Positions 1 through 8,372 of a stretch of 64,000 nucleotides of DNA are shown here, in pieces (position 1 is the stretch's first letter; each line of letters opens with the position of its first letter). The DNA is taken from NCBI GenBank assembly GCA_016713005.1, contig JADJPY010000003.1, positions 62,001 through 126,000 of the forward strand. Direction: 5' to 3'. The position numbers and the translations under genes were made by a program. Source of the DNA: Ramlibacter sp. (GTDB lineage Bacteria > Pseudomonadota > Gammaproteobacteria > Burkholderiales > Burkholderiaceae_C). Under the pieces are notes generated by a model that saw nothing but the letters and a program-made list of their open reading frames with translations, was not told the DNA's origin and ran no database searches.

Positions 1-34
1 ATAGCAACCGCCCGGCGGTCGTGTCGTGCCTCAA

Positions 35-475
35 TCAGCCTGCAGGGGCTTTGGGGATGGGGCGCGGCTTGCCCTGGTCGTCAATGGCCACATAGGTGAG
101 GGACGCCTCGGTCACCTTGACATAGCGGCCCTGGGCGCGGAAACGCTCGGCGTACACCTCCACTTGCACGGTGATGGAAGTGTTGCCCACGCGGGTGACT
201 TCGGCAAAGAAGCTCAGGATGTCACCCACGCGCACCGGCTGCTTGAAGATGAACTGGTTGACCGCCACTGTGGCCATGCGCCCATCCACGTAGCGCGCCG
301 GCAGCACCGAGCCGGCCAGGTCGACCTGCGCCATGACCCAGCCGCCGAAGATGTCGCCGTTGGCGTTGCAGTCGGCCGGCATGGGGATGACCTTGAGGAC
401 CAGTTCCTTGTCGGTGGGCAGGCCCGCGCCGGTCTGGCCAGACTGACCCTGCGCAGCACTTGAATGGTCGGACAT
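35..475 (-). CDS. yciA: Acyl-CoA thioesterase, YciA-like hotdog fold
   Basis: A 146-aa single hotdog-domain thioesterase expected to hydrolyse acyl-CoAs to free acid and CoA in the cytoplasm. The diagnostic stretch NANGDIFGGWVMAQVD lies at residues 37-52 and contains the family's catalytic Asn/Asp positions. Length is normal for the YciA family. The start at 475 is chosen because AAAGGAG precedes it at good spacing on the reverse strand; longer in-frame upstream readings would run into the divergent ABC transporter gene. The two genes are divergent with about 40 bp between starts, so their promoters must overlap or lie inside the coding sequences. Substrate preference cannot be read from sequence. 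Confidence 0.9.
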   Translation of the reverse strand: MSDHSSAAQGQSGQTGAGLPTDKELVLKVIPMPADCNANGDIFGGWVMAQVDLAGSVLPARYVDGRMATVAVNQFIFKQPVRVGDILSFFAEVTRVGNTSITVQVEVYAERFRAQGRYVKVTEASLTYVAIDDQGKPRPIPKAPAG

Positions 476-518
476 GGGCACAATCTCCTTTACAGCAGCT
501 TCTGCACGATTGTCCCCC

Positions 519-2378
519 ATGCGCCGCGCTGGCGAATCGACCTCCCACCCCACCGTCGCCGCGGCCGCCCCGCTGGCCACGCCCACCGCCACAACGGCCG
601 CCGGTCGCACCGACTGGGCCACGCTGCGCCGGCTGTTCCCCTACCTGTGGCAGTACAAGTGGCGCGTGGTGGCGGCGCTGGCCTTCATGGTGTGCGCCAA
701 GCTGGCCAACGTGGGCGTGCCGCTGCTGCTCAAGAACCTGGTGGATGCCATGTCCTTCCGGCCGGGGGAGCCGGCCGCCGTGCTGGTGGTGCCGCTGGGC
801 CTGCTGGTGGCCTATGGCCTGCTGCGCCTGAGCACCTCGCTGTTCACCGAGCTGCGCGAGCTGGTGTTCGCCAAGGCCACGCACGGCGCGGCGCGCAGCA
901 TCGCGCTGGAGACGTTTCGCCACCTGCACGCGCTGAGCCTGCGCTTTCACCTGGAGCGCCAGACCGGCGGCATGACCCGCGACATCGAACGCGGCGTGCG
1001 CGGCATCGAGTCGCTGATCTCCTACTCGCTGTACAGCATCGTGCCCACGCTGGTCGAAGTGGCCCTGGTGCTGACCATCCTGGCGGTGAAGTTCGACGCC
1101 TGGTTTGCCTGGATCACGCTGATCGCGCTGGCCGTGTACATCGTCTACACGGTGACGGTGACCGAGTGGCGCACCCAGTTCCGCCGCGAGGCCAACGAGT
1201 TCGACTCGGCGGCCCACACCAAGGCGGTGGACTCGCTGCTGAACTACGAAACCGTCAAGTACTTCAACAACGAGGGCTTCGAGGCGAAGCGCTACGACGA
1301 GAGCCTGGAGCGCCTGCGCCGCGCCCGGCTCAAGAGCCAGACCACGCTGAGCCTGCTCAACACCGGCCAGCAGCTGATCATCGCCGTGGGGCTGGTGGGG
1401 ATGCTGTGGCGCGCCACCCAGGGCGTCGTTGAAGGGCGCATGACACTGGGCGACCTGGTGATGATCAACGCCTTCATGATCCAGCTGTACATCCCGCTGA
1501 ACTTCCTGGGTGTGCTGTACCGCGAGATCAAACAGAGCCTGACCGACCTGGACAAGATGTTCGTGCTGATGGAGCGTGAGCGCGAGGTGGCCGACGCGCC
1601 GGACGCACAGCCGCTGGCCCTGCAAGGCGCGCCCGCCGTGCGCTTCGAGAACGTGGACTTTTCCTATGAGCCCAACCGCCAGATCCTGCACGGCGTGAGC
1701 TTCGAGATCCCTCCGGGCAAGACGGTGGCGGTGGTCGGGCCCTCGGGCTCGGGCAAGTCCACGCTGGCACGGCTGATGTTCCGCTTCTACGACGTGAGCA
1801 ACCCTCAGGACGGCGGACGAATCACCATTGCCGGGCAGGACATCCGCGCCGTGACGCAGGGCAGTGTGCGCGCCGCCATCGGCATCGTGCCGCAGGACAC
1901 CGTGCTCTTCAACGACACGGTGGAATACAACATCGCCTACGGACGCCCCGGAGCCTCCCGCGCTGAAGTGGAGGACGCGGCACGGGCTGCGCGCATTCAC
2001 GGCTTCATTGAATCCACCCCGCGCGGCTACCAGACCATGGTGGGCGAGCGCGGGCTCAAGCTGTCTGGCGGCGAAAAGCAGCGCGTGGCGATCGCCCGCA
2101 CGCTGCTCAAGGATCCGCCAGTGCTGATCTTCGACGAGGCCACCAGTGCGCTGGACAGCGCCAACGAGCGTGCCATCCAGGCCGAGCTGCAGGGCGTCGC
2201 GCAGAACAAGACGGCGCTGGTCATCGCCCACCGCCTGTCCACCGTGGTCGACGCGCATGAGATCCTGGTGATGGAGGCCGGCCGCATCATCGAACGCGGC
2301 ACCCACGCCGAACTGCTTGCGCGAAACGGCCGCTACGCCGACATGTGGGCGCTGCAGCAGTCTGGCGAGGGCGCCTGA
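519..2378 (+). CDS. Atm1-like ABC transporter, fused permease and ATPase
   Basis: A 619-aa half transporter with an exporter-type six-helix membrane domain (about residues 40-330) followed by an ATPase domain: Walker A GPSGSGKST near 407, signature LSGGEKQR near 514, Walker B with DEATSALD near 535. Sequence style (LLNYETVKYFNNE, LNFLGVLYREIKQSLTD) is that of the Atm1/ABCB7/HMT1 group, which exports glutathione-linked sulfur species or metal-glutathione conjugates; this assignment is family knowledge. It would act as a homodimer in the inner membrane. The start is uncertain: ATG 474 gives 15 more residues but overlaps the start codon of the divergent thioesterase. Neither start has a strong ribosome binding site. 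Confidence 0.88.
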   Translation: MRRAGESTSHPTVAAAAPLATPTATTAAGRTDWATLRRLFPYLWQYKWRVVAALAFMVCAKLANVGVPLLLKNLVDAMSFRPGEPAAVLVVPLGLLVAYGLLRLSTSLFTELRELVFAKATHGAARSIALETFRHLHALSLRFHLERQTGGMTRDIERGVRGIESLISYSLYSIVPTLVEVALVLTILAVKFDAWFAWITLIALAVYIVYTVTVTEWRTQFRREANEFDSAAHTKAVDSLLNYETVKYFNNEGFEAKRYDESLERLRRARLKSQTTLSLLNTGQQLIIAVGLVGMLWRATQGVVEGRMTLGDLVMINAFMIQLYIPLNFLGVLYREIKQSLTDLDKMFVLMEREREVADAPDAQPLALQGAPAVRFENVDFSYEPNRQILHGVSFEIPPGKTVAVVGPSGSGKSTLARLMFRFYDVSNPQDGGRITIAGQDIRAVTQGSVRAAIGIVPQDTVLFNDTVEYNIAYGRPGASRAEVEDAARAARIHGFIESTPRGYQTMVGERGLKLSGGEKQRVAIARTLLKDPPVLIFDEATSALDSANERAIQAELQGVAQNKTALVIAHRLSTVVDAHEILVMEAGRIIERGTHAELLARNGRYADMWALQQSGEGA

Positions 2379-2390
2379 GCCTTTTTACAG

Positions 2391-2450
2391 GCAAAATTGG
2401 CACACAGCCCCCGTGGATGCTGGTTGGGCTGCTATCAAAATCATAGTAGT
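2391..2450. repeat. Interspersed palindromic element, copy 1 (intergenic)
   Basis: About 60 bp just after the ABC transporter stop codon. It ends in the core GCTATCAAAATCATAG and has the left-hand part GCCCCCGTGGATG that also occurs in the copy inside dapF. It is one of 11 copies found by reading the window. Confidence 0.75.
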
Positions 2451-2611
2451 TCAGGCTCCCGCATACTTCCAGAGACGCGTGTATGTCCCTTCGCTTCGTC
2501 AGGCCGGGCCGTGACCGCGCAGCACCGTCGTGTGCTTCAATGGGCGGCGACACGCCTGCGTCGGGACAGCCGGTTCCGGGGCTCTGGCGGCGCAACCCGG
2601 AGCAACCCCAC

Positions 2612-2833
2612 ATGAACCCAGTCAAGCTTGCAGGTGTCCTGCTCATCGTGGCGGGCCTGTTGGGGCTGCTCTATGGCGGCTTCAGCTATACCCGCGAAAC
2701 CCACGACGTGAAGATCGGGCCGATCGAGTTGTCCGTCAAGGAGAAAAAGGCGGTGAACATTCCCGTGTGGGCCGGCATCGGGGCCATCGTGGCCGGCGCG
2801 GCGCTGCTGGCCCTGGGCGTGCGCAAGGGTTGA
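2612..2833 (+). CDS. Small two-helix membrane protein
   Basis: A 73-aa protein with a hydrophobic N-terminal helix (about residues 5-25), a short polar middle containing KIGPIELSVKEKK, and a second hydrophobic helix (about 48-69), ending in basic residues. The start ATG at 2612 is preceded by a weak GGAG-like stretch and gives a normal membrane N-terminus (MNPVKLAGVLL). It lies 4 bp before the YggU-type gene and is probably co-transcribed with it. I do not recognise a characterised family; it resembles the small conserved two-TM proteins of unknown function common in proteobacteria. The 230 bp upstream hold palindromic element copy 1 and no other gene I can support. Confidence 0.75.
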   Translation: MNPVKLAGVLLIVAGLLGLLYGGFSYTRETHDVKIGPIELSVKEKKAVNIPVWAGIGAIVAGAALLALGVRKG

Positions 2834-2837
2834 ACGG

Positions 2838-3074
2838 ATGCCGGTGCTGGTGCTGAACGTGAAGGTGAAGCCCAACGCCCGCGCCAGCGTGCTGCACCCC
2901 GGTGTGGACGACGGGCCATGGTTGGCCGAGATCAAGGCCGCACCCGTGGACGGCAGGGCCAATGAGGCGCTGATCGCGCTGGTGGCCAGCCATTTTGGCT
3001 GTCGCAAGTCGGCCGTCACCATCAAGAGTGGTGCGGCCAGTCGCCTCAAGCGGGTGCGCGTGGACGCTCCCTGA
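2838..3074 (+). CDS. yggU: YggU/DUF167 family protein
   Basis: A 78-aa protein with the DUF167 hallmarks: VKVKPNARAS near the N-terminus, then LAEIKAAPVDGRANEALIALVA and a final KSGAASRLKRVRV. The family is a small conserved alpha/beta fold of unknown biochemical role, often found with PLP-binding YggS or membrane protein YggT genes, neither of which is here. Length is slightly below the E. coli homologue. It starts 4 bp after the small membrane protein, and a LysR gene follows 25 bp downstream. Confidence 0.88.
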   Translation: MPVLVLNVKVKPNARASVLHPGVDDGPWLAEIKAAPVDGRANEALIALVASHFGCRKSAVTIKSGAASRLKRVRVDAP

Positions 3075-3099
3075 GCGCGCATCGGCCCATAATCCGCGG

Positions 3100-4044
3100 A
3101 TGGAAACCAAGTGGCTTGAGGATTTCGTCAGCCTGGCCGAGACGCGCAGCTTCAGCCGCTCGGCCACGCTGCGCCATGTGACCCAGCCTGCGTTTTCACG
3201 CCGCATCCAGGCGCTGGAGGCCTGGGCCGGCACCGATCTGGTGGACCGCAGTTCCTACCCGACGCGGCTCACGCCGGCGGGGGAGACGCTGTACGCACAG
3301 TCGCTGGAGGTGCTGCAGGCCCTGCAGAGCACGCGCGCCATGCTGCGCGGACATTCTTCGGCGGGACAGGACGTCATCGAGTTTGCCGTGCCCCACAGCC
3401 TGGCGTTCACCTTCTTTCCGGCGTGGGTGTCCAGCCTGCGCGAGAAGTTCGGCCCCATCAAGAGCCGGTTGATCGCGCTGAATGTGCACGACGCGGTGAT
3501 GCGGCTGGTGGAAGGCAACTGCGACCTGCTGATCGCCTTTCACCATGCCTCCCAGCCTTTCCAGCTCGACCCGGACCGCTACGAGATGGTCACACTGGGC
3601 CAGGAGGTGCTGGGCCCCTACGTCAAGCCCGATGCCGCCGGCGCGCCGATCTTCCAGTTGCCGGGAAGGGCCGGCCAGCCGCTGCCCTACCTGGGTTACG
3701 CGCCCGGCGCCTACCTGGGCCGCATCGTGGACCTCATCCTCAAGCAGTCGGCCACGGCCATCCACCTGGACAGGGTCTACGAGACCGACATGGCCGAGGG
3801 ACTGAAAGCCATGGCGCTCGAAGGCCACGGCATTGCGTTCCTGCCGCAAAGCGCGGTCAAGAAAGAGCTGCGAGCGCGCAAGCTGGTCAGTGCCGCGCCG
3901 CCCGAACTGAGCGGCCTGGACATGCTCATGGACGTGCGCGCTTACCGCGAGAAGCCCGCCGGCAAGGTGGCCAGCAAGAGCACGGCGCAGGCGCTGTGGG
4001 AGTTCCTGGTGTCCCGCCAGGGAGGGCGCAGCGGGTCGCTTTGA
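3100..4044 (+). CDS. LysR-family regulator, HypT/YjiE-like
   Basis: A 314-aa LysR-type transcription factor. Residues 1-60 form the winged helix-turn-helix (METKWLEDFVSLAETRSFSRSA, then TQPAFSRRIQALE) and the rest is a two-lobe ligand domain. The N-terminal METKWL..F and the body resemble E. coli HypT (YjiE/QseD), a hypochlorite-responsive regulator; that is recalled similarity, and the redox-active methionines of HypT were not mapped here. Start at 3100 gives the conserved N-terminus; a longer in-frame reading has no support. The gene lies 135 bp upstream of aspA in the same direction, separated by a perfect palindrome, so it may regulate aspA or itself. Confidence 0.88.
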   Translation: METKWLEDFVSLAETRSFSRSATLRHVTQPAFSRRIQALEAWAGTDLVDRSSYPTRLTPAGETLYAQSLEVLQALQSTRAMLRGHSSAGQDVIEFAVPHSLAFTFFPAWVSSLREKFGPIKSRLIALNVHDAVMRLVEGNCDLLIAFHHASQPFQLDPDRYEMVTLGQEVLGPYVKPDAAGAPIFQLPGRAGQPLPYLGYAPGAYLGRIVDLILKQSATAIHLDRVYETDMAEGLKAMALEGHGIAFLPQSAVKKELRARKLVSAAPPELSGLDMLMDVRAYREKPAGKVASKSTAQALWEFLVSRQGGRSGSL

Positions 4045-4066
4045 TCCATGCACGCCGTGCATGGAT
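4044..4066. promoter_or_regulatory. Perfect inverted repeat after the LysR gene
   Basis: ATCCATGCACG, one C, CGTGCATGGAT: two 11-bp arms with a single central base, beginning on the last base of the LysR stop codon. As RNA it could form a hairpin with a 5-nt loop, but no U-run follows directly, so it is either a weak terminator or an operator for the LysR protein upstream of aspA. Confidence 0.5.
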
Positions 4067-4119
4067 GCCGCTTTTGGCAGCATCATAAGTTTTTTGCATA
4101 GTTTGGGGCGCAAACAGCA

Positions 4120-4149
4120 TTGGCCTTGCGCCGGGATGAGCCCTACAGT
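4120..4149 (+). promoter_or_regulatory. Possible aspA promoter
   Basis: TTGGCC (4120-4125), 18 bp, TACAGT (4144-4149), about 30 bp before the aspA start codon. The boxes are fair rather than strong; no experimental support. Confidence 0.35.
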
Positions 4150-4179
4150 TCGCGCCATCGAAGACACCGATGGAACACG

Positions 4180-5589
4180 ATGGACTCCAACACCCGCGTC
4201 GAACATGATTTCCTGGGCGACAAGCCGATTCCCGCCGACGCCTACTGGGGCGTGCACACGGCGCGCGCGGTGGAGAACTTCCCGATTTCCGGCACGGCCA
4301 TATCGGCCATGCCCGACCTGATCCGGGCCTTCGGGTTCGTCAAGAAGGCGGCGGCGCGCGCCAACGCAGAGCTGGGGGCATTGGACCGCAAGCGGGCCAC
4401 CGCCATCATGAGTGCCTGCGAAAAGCTCATCGCCGGCCAGCACCACGACCAGTTCGTGGTCGACGTGATCCAGGGGGGCGCCGGCACCTCGACCAACATG
4501 AATGCCAACGAAGTGATCGCCAACCTCGCGCTGGAGCGCCTGGGGTTCGATAAAGGTCGCTACGACGTGCTGCACCCCAACGACCATGTGAACGCCTCGC
4601 AGAGCACCAACGACGTGTACCCCACGGCCGTGCGTCTGGCGCTGTGGTCGGGCATTGACCGCCTGCTGGGCTCCATGGCCACGCTGCGCGGGGGCTTTGA
4701 GGCCAAGGCGGAAGAGTTCAAGGACATTCTCAAGATTGGCCGCACCCAGCTGCAGGACGCCGTGCCGATGACGCTGGGGCAGGAGTTCTCGACCTACGCG
4801 GTGATGATCGAGGAGGACGAAGCCCGTCTGCGCGAGGCCCGCGCCCTGATCCAGGAAATCAACCTGGGCGCCACCGCCATCGGCACCGGCATCAACGCGC
4901 CGGCCGGCTATGCCGACCTGGCGTGCAAATACCTGGCAGAAGAAAGCCGCATCCCGGTGGTCAAGGCCAAGAACCTGATCGAAGCCACCCAGGACACGGG
5001 CGCCTTTGTGCAGCTGTCCGGGGTGCTCAAGCGCGTGGCCACCAAGCTCAGCAAGACCTGCAACGACCTGCGCCTGCTGTCCAGCGGGCCGCAGGCGGGA
5101 TTTGGCGACATCCGTCTGCCGCCGCGGCAGGCGGGTTCGTCCATCATGCCGGGCAAGGTCAATCCGGTGATCCCGGAAGTGATGAACCAGGTGGCCTTCG
5201 AAGTGATCGGCAATGATGTCACCGTGACCATGGCCTCCGAGGCCGGTCAGCTGCAGCTCAATGCCTTCGAGCCCATCATGGGCTGGAGCCTGTTCAAGAG
5301 CATCGAGCACCTGAGCCAGGCGTGCCTGACCCTCAAGACCAACTGCGTCGATGGCATCGAACCCAATCGTGAACTGCTGGCCAGGCGGGTGCGCGAATCC
5401 ATCACGCTGGTGACCGCCCTGAACCCCATCATCGGATACGAAAAAGCCGCGCTGATCGCCAAGACGGCCATGGCCACGGGTGCCCCGATTGACGATGTGG
5501 CCGAGTCGCTGGGCATCCTGACCCGGGCCCAGATCGAGGCGCTGCTGGTGCCGGAAAAACTCACCCAGCCCCTGGGTCTGTCCGCCTGA
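4180..5589 (+). CDS. aspA: Aspartate ammonia-lyase (aspartase)
   Basis: A 469-aa member of the fumarase/aspartase superfamily that reversibly deaminates L-aspartate to fumarate and ammonia in the cytoplasm as a homotetramer. Hallmarks: EHDFLGDKPIPADAYWG at the N-terminus, GGAGTSTNMNANEV near residue 103, and the superfamily signature GSSIMPGKVNP near 319-329 carrying the catalytic Ser loop. Length matches aspartases (about 470) and the N-terminus is aspartase-like rather than FumC-like. The chosen start MDSNTRVEH gives the family N-terminus; an upstream in-frame ATG at 4120 would add 20 unconserved residues. The glutamate/aspartate uptake genes follow directly, so the block couples acidic amino acid import to catabolism. 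Confidence 0.93.
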   Translation: MDSNTRVEHDFLGDKPIPADAYWGVHTARAVENFPISGTAISAMPDLIRAFGFVKKAAARANAELGALDRKRATAIMSACEKLIAGQHHDQFVVDVIQGGAGTSTNMNANEVIANLALERLGFDKGRYDVLHPNDHVNASQSTNDVYPTAVRLALWSGIDRLLGSMATLRGGFEAKAEEFKDILKIGRTQLQDAVPMTLGQEFSTYAVMIEEDEARLREARALIQEINLGATAIGTGINAPAGYADLACKYLAEESRIPVVKAKNLIEATQDTGAFVQLSGVLKRVATKLSKTCNDLRLLSSGPQAGFGDIRLPPRQAGSSIMPGKVNPVIPEVMNQVAFEVIGNDVTVTMASEAGQLQLNAFEPIMGWSLFKSIEHLSQACLTLKTNCVDGIEPNRELLARRVRESITLVTALNPIIGYEKAALIAKTAMATGAPIDDVAESLGILTRAQIEALLVPEKLTQPLGLSA

Positions 5590-5633
5590 GGCCGCTCCGG
5601 GCACAAAGACTGCTTTCAATCCGCGGAGTAGCC

Positions 5634-6533
5634 ATGAAGACGAGTTGCGCACCACGTTGGGGAATTGCACTGGCCCTTGCCCTGATGGCCGGCCAGGCGG
5701 CCTGGGCCGCGCCGGGCGTGCTCGAGCGCGTCAAGGCAGGGGGCAAGCTGGTGATCGCCCACCGGGAATCCTCGGTGCCGTTCTCCTATGTCGATGCCGA
5801 CCGCAAGCCAGTGGGTTATGCGCTGGACCTGTGCCTCAAGCTGGCCGAGGTGATCCGGCGCAAGACCGGCATGAAGGACATGCCGGTGGAATTCCTGATG
5901 GTGACCCCGGCCAGCCGCATCCCGGCGATCGAGCAGGGCAAAGCCGACATGGAATGTGGCTCGACCACCAACAATGCCGAGCGACGAGAGAAAGTGGCCT
6001 TTACCGTGCCGCATTTCATCACCGGCGCGCGCATGCTGGTGCGGGCCGACAGCCCGATCGATCGGATTGAAGACATGGAAGGCCGCAAGCTCGTCTCCAC
6101 GAAAGGCACCACCCCGCTCAAGGCCGTGGAGCAGACCAATCGGGAGCGGCTGCTGCGCATCCAGATCCTGGAAGCACCGGACCATGGCCGCGCGGTGGAG
6201 ATGGTCGAAAAGGGCGAAGCGGATGCTTTCGTGATGGACGACGTGCTGTTGTACGGGCTGGCTGCAAACCGCCCTAACCCGGCAGCGCTGAAAGTGGTGG
6301 GCCGGTTTCTGACCACCGAGCCGCTGGCCATCATGATCTCGAAGAACGATCCGGAATTCAAGAAGCTGGTGGACGAAGAAATGCGCCGCCTGATCCTCAG
6401 CCGCGAGATCTATCCCTTTTACGACAAGTGGTTCACGCGCCCCATCCCGCCGCGCGGAACGGCGCTCAACCTGCCGGTGAGCTACCTGCTGCGTGACTTC
6501 TGGAAATACCCCACCGATCAAGTCCCATTTTGA
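5634..6533 (+). CDS. Amino acid ABC transporter periplasmic binding protein (first paralogue)
   Basis: A 299-aa solute-binding protein of the GltI/family 3 type. A signal peptide is evident (basic MKTSCAPRW, hydrophobic core, cleavage after about AAWAA near residue 25). The mature part contains RESSVPFSY, CGSTTNNAERR, TTPLKAVEQ and the C-terminal FYDKWFTRPIPPRG shared with the next gene. It is a clear paralogue of the following binding protein, and the two probably bind related acidic amino acids with different specificity. It lies 44 bp after aspA and 90 bp before the second paralogue, within a likely aspartate uptake and use cluster. Substrate is inferred from context only. Confidence 0.88.
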   Translation: MKTSCAPRWGIALALALMAGQAAWAAPGVLERVKAGGKLVIAHRESSVPFSYVDADRKPVGYALDLCLKLAEVIRRKTGMKDMPVEFLMVTPASRIPAIEQGKADMECGSTTNNAERREKVAFTVPHFITGARMLVRADSPIDRIEDMEGRKLVSTKGTTPLKAVEQTNRERLLRIQILEAPDHGRAVEMVEKGEADAFVMDDVLLYGLAANRPNPAALKVVGRFLTTEPLAIMISKNDPEFKKLVDEEMRRLILSREIYPFYDKWFTRPIPPRGTALNLPVSYLLRDFWKYPTDQVPF

Positions 6534-6623
6534 GCATGAGGTTTACGGGTATTCCCTCAGCACCGTCTCTCTAGAATCCCGTTTCATGGTTACCTTTCAC
6601 AACGCTTCACACAGGAGATCTTC

Positions 6624-7523
6624 ATGAAGAAGCAAATCATCGCTATGGCCGTGCTGGCCGTCACCGCAGGCGCCGCCATGGCGCAGGCCAACGACACGCT
6701 GGCCAAGGTCAAGGCCTCGGGTTCGATCACCATGGGCGTGCGTGAATCCTCGGGCGCCCTGTCCTTCACCCTGGGTGACGGCAAGTTTGCGGGCTTCCAT
6801 GTTGAAGTCTGCCAGCGTGTTATCGCCGAAGTCGAGAAGGCCGCCGGTCGCAAGCTGGAAGTGAAGTACGTGCCCGTCACGTCGCAGAACCGCATCCCGC
6901 TGGTGCAAAACGGCACGGTGGACATCGAGTGCGGCTCCACCACCAACAACGCCACGCGCCAGAAGGACGTGGCCTTCCTCGCCACAACGTTCGTGGAAGA
7001 AGTGCGCATTGCCGTAAAGGCCAATTCCGGCATTACCGGGATTGCGCAATTGAACGGCAAGAACGTGGCGACCACCACCGGCACGACTTCGGTGCAGCAT
7101 CTGCGCAAGCATGAGCGCGCCACCGGCGTGGACTTCAAGGAAGTGTTTGGCAAGGACCACGCCGACAGCTTCCTGCTGCTGGAGACCGGCCGAGCCGACG
7201 CTTTCGTGATGGATGGCCAGATCCTGGCGGGCAACATCGCCAATGCCAAGACTCCCGGAGACTTCCGCATCGTGGGCGAAGTGCTGAGCGTCGAGCCCAT
7301 CGCGATCATGATCCGCAAGGACGACGCAGCGTTCAAGAAGCTGGGCAACGACGCCATCGCCGCCATGGCCAAGTCGGGCGACCTTGCCAAGATCTACGAC
7401 AAGTGGTTCATGCAGCCGATCCCGCCGAAGAACACGCGCGTGGGCCTGGCCGCTTCGGACAGCACCAAGGCTGCCTGGGCGACCCCGAACGACAAGCCGA
7501 TGGAAGACTACGCGAAGAAGTAA
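6624..7523 (+). CDS. gltI: Glutamate/aspartate ABC transporter periplasmic binding protein
   Basis: A 299-aa family 3 binding protein with a clean signal peptide (MKKQIIAMAVLAVTAGAAMAQ, cleavage after AMA near residue 20). The mature protein shows RESSGALSFTLGDGKF, CGSTTNNATRQKDVAF, TTGTTSVQHLRKHE and the C-terminal YDKWFMQPIPPKNT, typical of GltI. It captures glutamate/aspartate in the periplasm and delivers it to GltJK. An ACACAGGAGA ribosome binding site precedes the start. It is the binding protein most likely to partner the permeases immediately downstream, from which it is separated by a strong stem-loop consistent with higher expression of the binding protein. Confidence 0.92.
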   Translation: MKKQIIAMAVLAVTAGAAMAQANDTLAKVKASGSITMGVRESSGALSFTLGDGKFAGFHVEVCQRVIAEVEKAAGRKLEVKYVPVTSQNRIPLVQNGTVDIECGSTTNNATRQKDVAFLATTFVEEVRIAVKANSGITGIAQLNGKNVATTTGTTSVQHLRKHERATGVDFKEVFGKDHADSFLLLETGRADAFVMDGQILAGNIANAKTPGDFRIVGEVLSVEPIAIMIRKDDAAFKKLGNDAIAAMAKSGDLAKIYDKWFMQPIPPKNTRVGLAASDSTKAAWATPNDKPMEDYAKK

Positions 7524-7537
7524 TTCCGGATGATGAC

Positions 7538-7567
7538 GGGCCCCTGTGGTGAATGCCACAGGGGCCC
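7538..7567 (+). terminator. Intercistronic stem-loop between gltI and gltJ
   Basis: A perfect 12-bp GC-rich stem (GGGCCCCTGTGG 7538-7549 with CCACAGGGGCCC 7556-7567) around a 6-nt loop, followed by TTCGTCT rather than a U-run. Such hairpins between binding protein and permease genes usually act as partial terminators or 3'-end stabilisers that keep the binding protein mRNA more abundant. Confidence 0.75.
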
Positions 7568-7612
7568 TTCGTCTGCCGGCGTGCGCACCATACCAACAAG
7601 AGGAGAGCGCCC

Positions 7613-8371
7613 ATGGCCTGGGATTGGCAGGTTTTCTGCAAGGAAACAACGACCGGCGACGTGATCGCCGGCTGCTTCGGCAAGGGTGGGGACCAGACCT
7701 ACCTGAACTGGATCATCTCCGCCTGGGGCTGGACGCTGACCGTGGCCTTGTCGGCACTGGTGGTCGCGCTTCTGGCCGGCCTGGTGATCGGGACGCTTCG
7801 AACCCTGCCTGACAGCCCATGGCTGGTCCGTCTGGCCAATGTCTGGGTTGAGCTGTTCCGGAACGTGCCGCTGCTGGTGCAGATTTTCCTCTGGTATTTC
7901 GTCGTGCCGGCTGTTGTGCCGGCCATGAAGACTTTCCCCTCCGAAGTGCTGGTGATCCTCGCGCTCGGATTTTTTACTTCTGCGCGTGTGGCCGAACAGG
8001 TCCGCTCCGGCATCCAGGCGTTGCCGCGAGGGCAGCGGTACGCCGGCATGGCGCTGGGTTTTTCGACGGCCCAGACCTATCGCTACGTGTTGCTGCCAAT
8101 GGCGCTGCGCATCGTCATCCCGCCGCTCACCAGCGAGTCGATGAACATCATCAAGAACTCCTCGGTCGCCTTTGCGGTGTCGGTGGCCGAACTGACCTTT
8201 TTTGCGCGGCAGTCGGGCGAGGAGACTTCCCAGCCTGTGCAGATGTACCTGGCCGTCACGATCCTGTATGCCCTGACGGCGTTCGTCATCAACCGTGCCA
8301 TGGCTTTCATCGAGAAGCGCACGCGCGTGCCCGGTTTTGTGGCCGCGGGCGGCATGGCGGGAGGGCACTGA
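7613..8371 (+). CDS. gltJ: Glutamate/aspartate ABC transporter permease GltJ
   Basis: A 252-aa inner membrane permease of the His/Glu/Gln/Arg/opine class. It shows the membrane core WTLTVALSALVVALLAGLVI, the ELFRNVPLLVQIFLWYF segment and the EAA-like cytoplasmic loop ARVAEQVRSGIQALPRGQRYAGMALG that docks on the ATPase. The start at 7613 follows AAGAGGAGAGC, a good ribosome binding site, and gives MAWDWQVFC as in GltJ proteins. It is followed after 1 bp by gltK, with which it forms the heteromeric channel. Confidence 0.92.
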   Translation: MAWDWQVFCKETTTGDVIAGCFGKGGDQTYLNWIISAWGWTLTVALSALVVALLAGLVIGTLRTLPDSPWLVRLANVWVELFRNVPLLVQIFLWYFVVPAVVPAMKTFPSEVLVILALGFFTSARVAEQVRSGIQALPRGQRYAGMALGFSTAQTYRYVLLPMALRIVIPPLTSESMNIIKNSSVAFAVSVAELTFFARQSGEETSQPVQMYLAVTILYALTAFVINRAMAFIEKRTRVPGFVAAGGMAGGH

Positions 8372-8372
8372 C

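Noticed and set aside
222..2306. Very long reverse-strand open frame opposite the ABC transporter
   Set aside because: It is the antisense shadow of a well-supported transporter gene in high-GC DNA; its translation is Arg/Ala/His-rich with no family features.
3196..5670. 824-codon reverse-strand frame opposite the LysR and aspA genes
   Set aside because: Shadow of two clear genes; no start signal and low-complexity composition.
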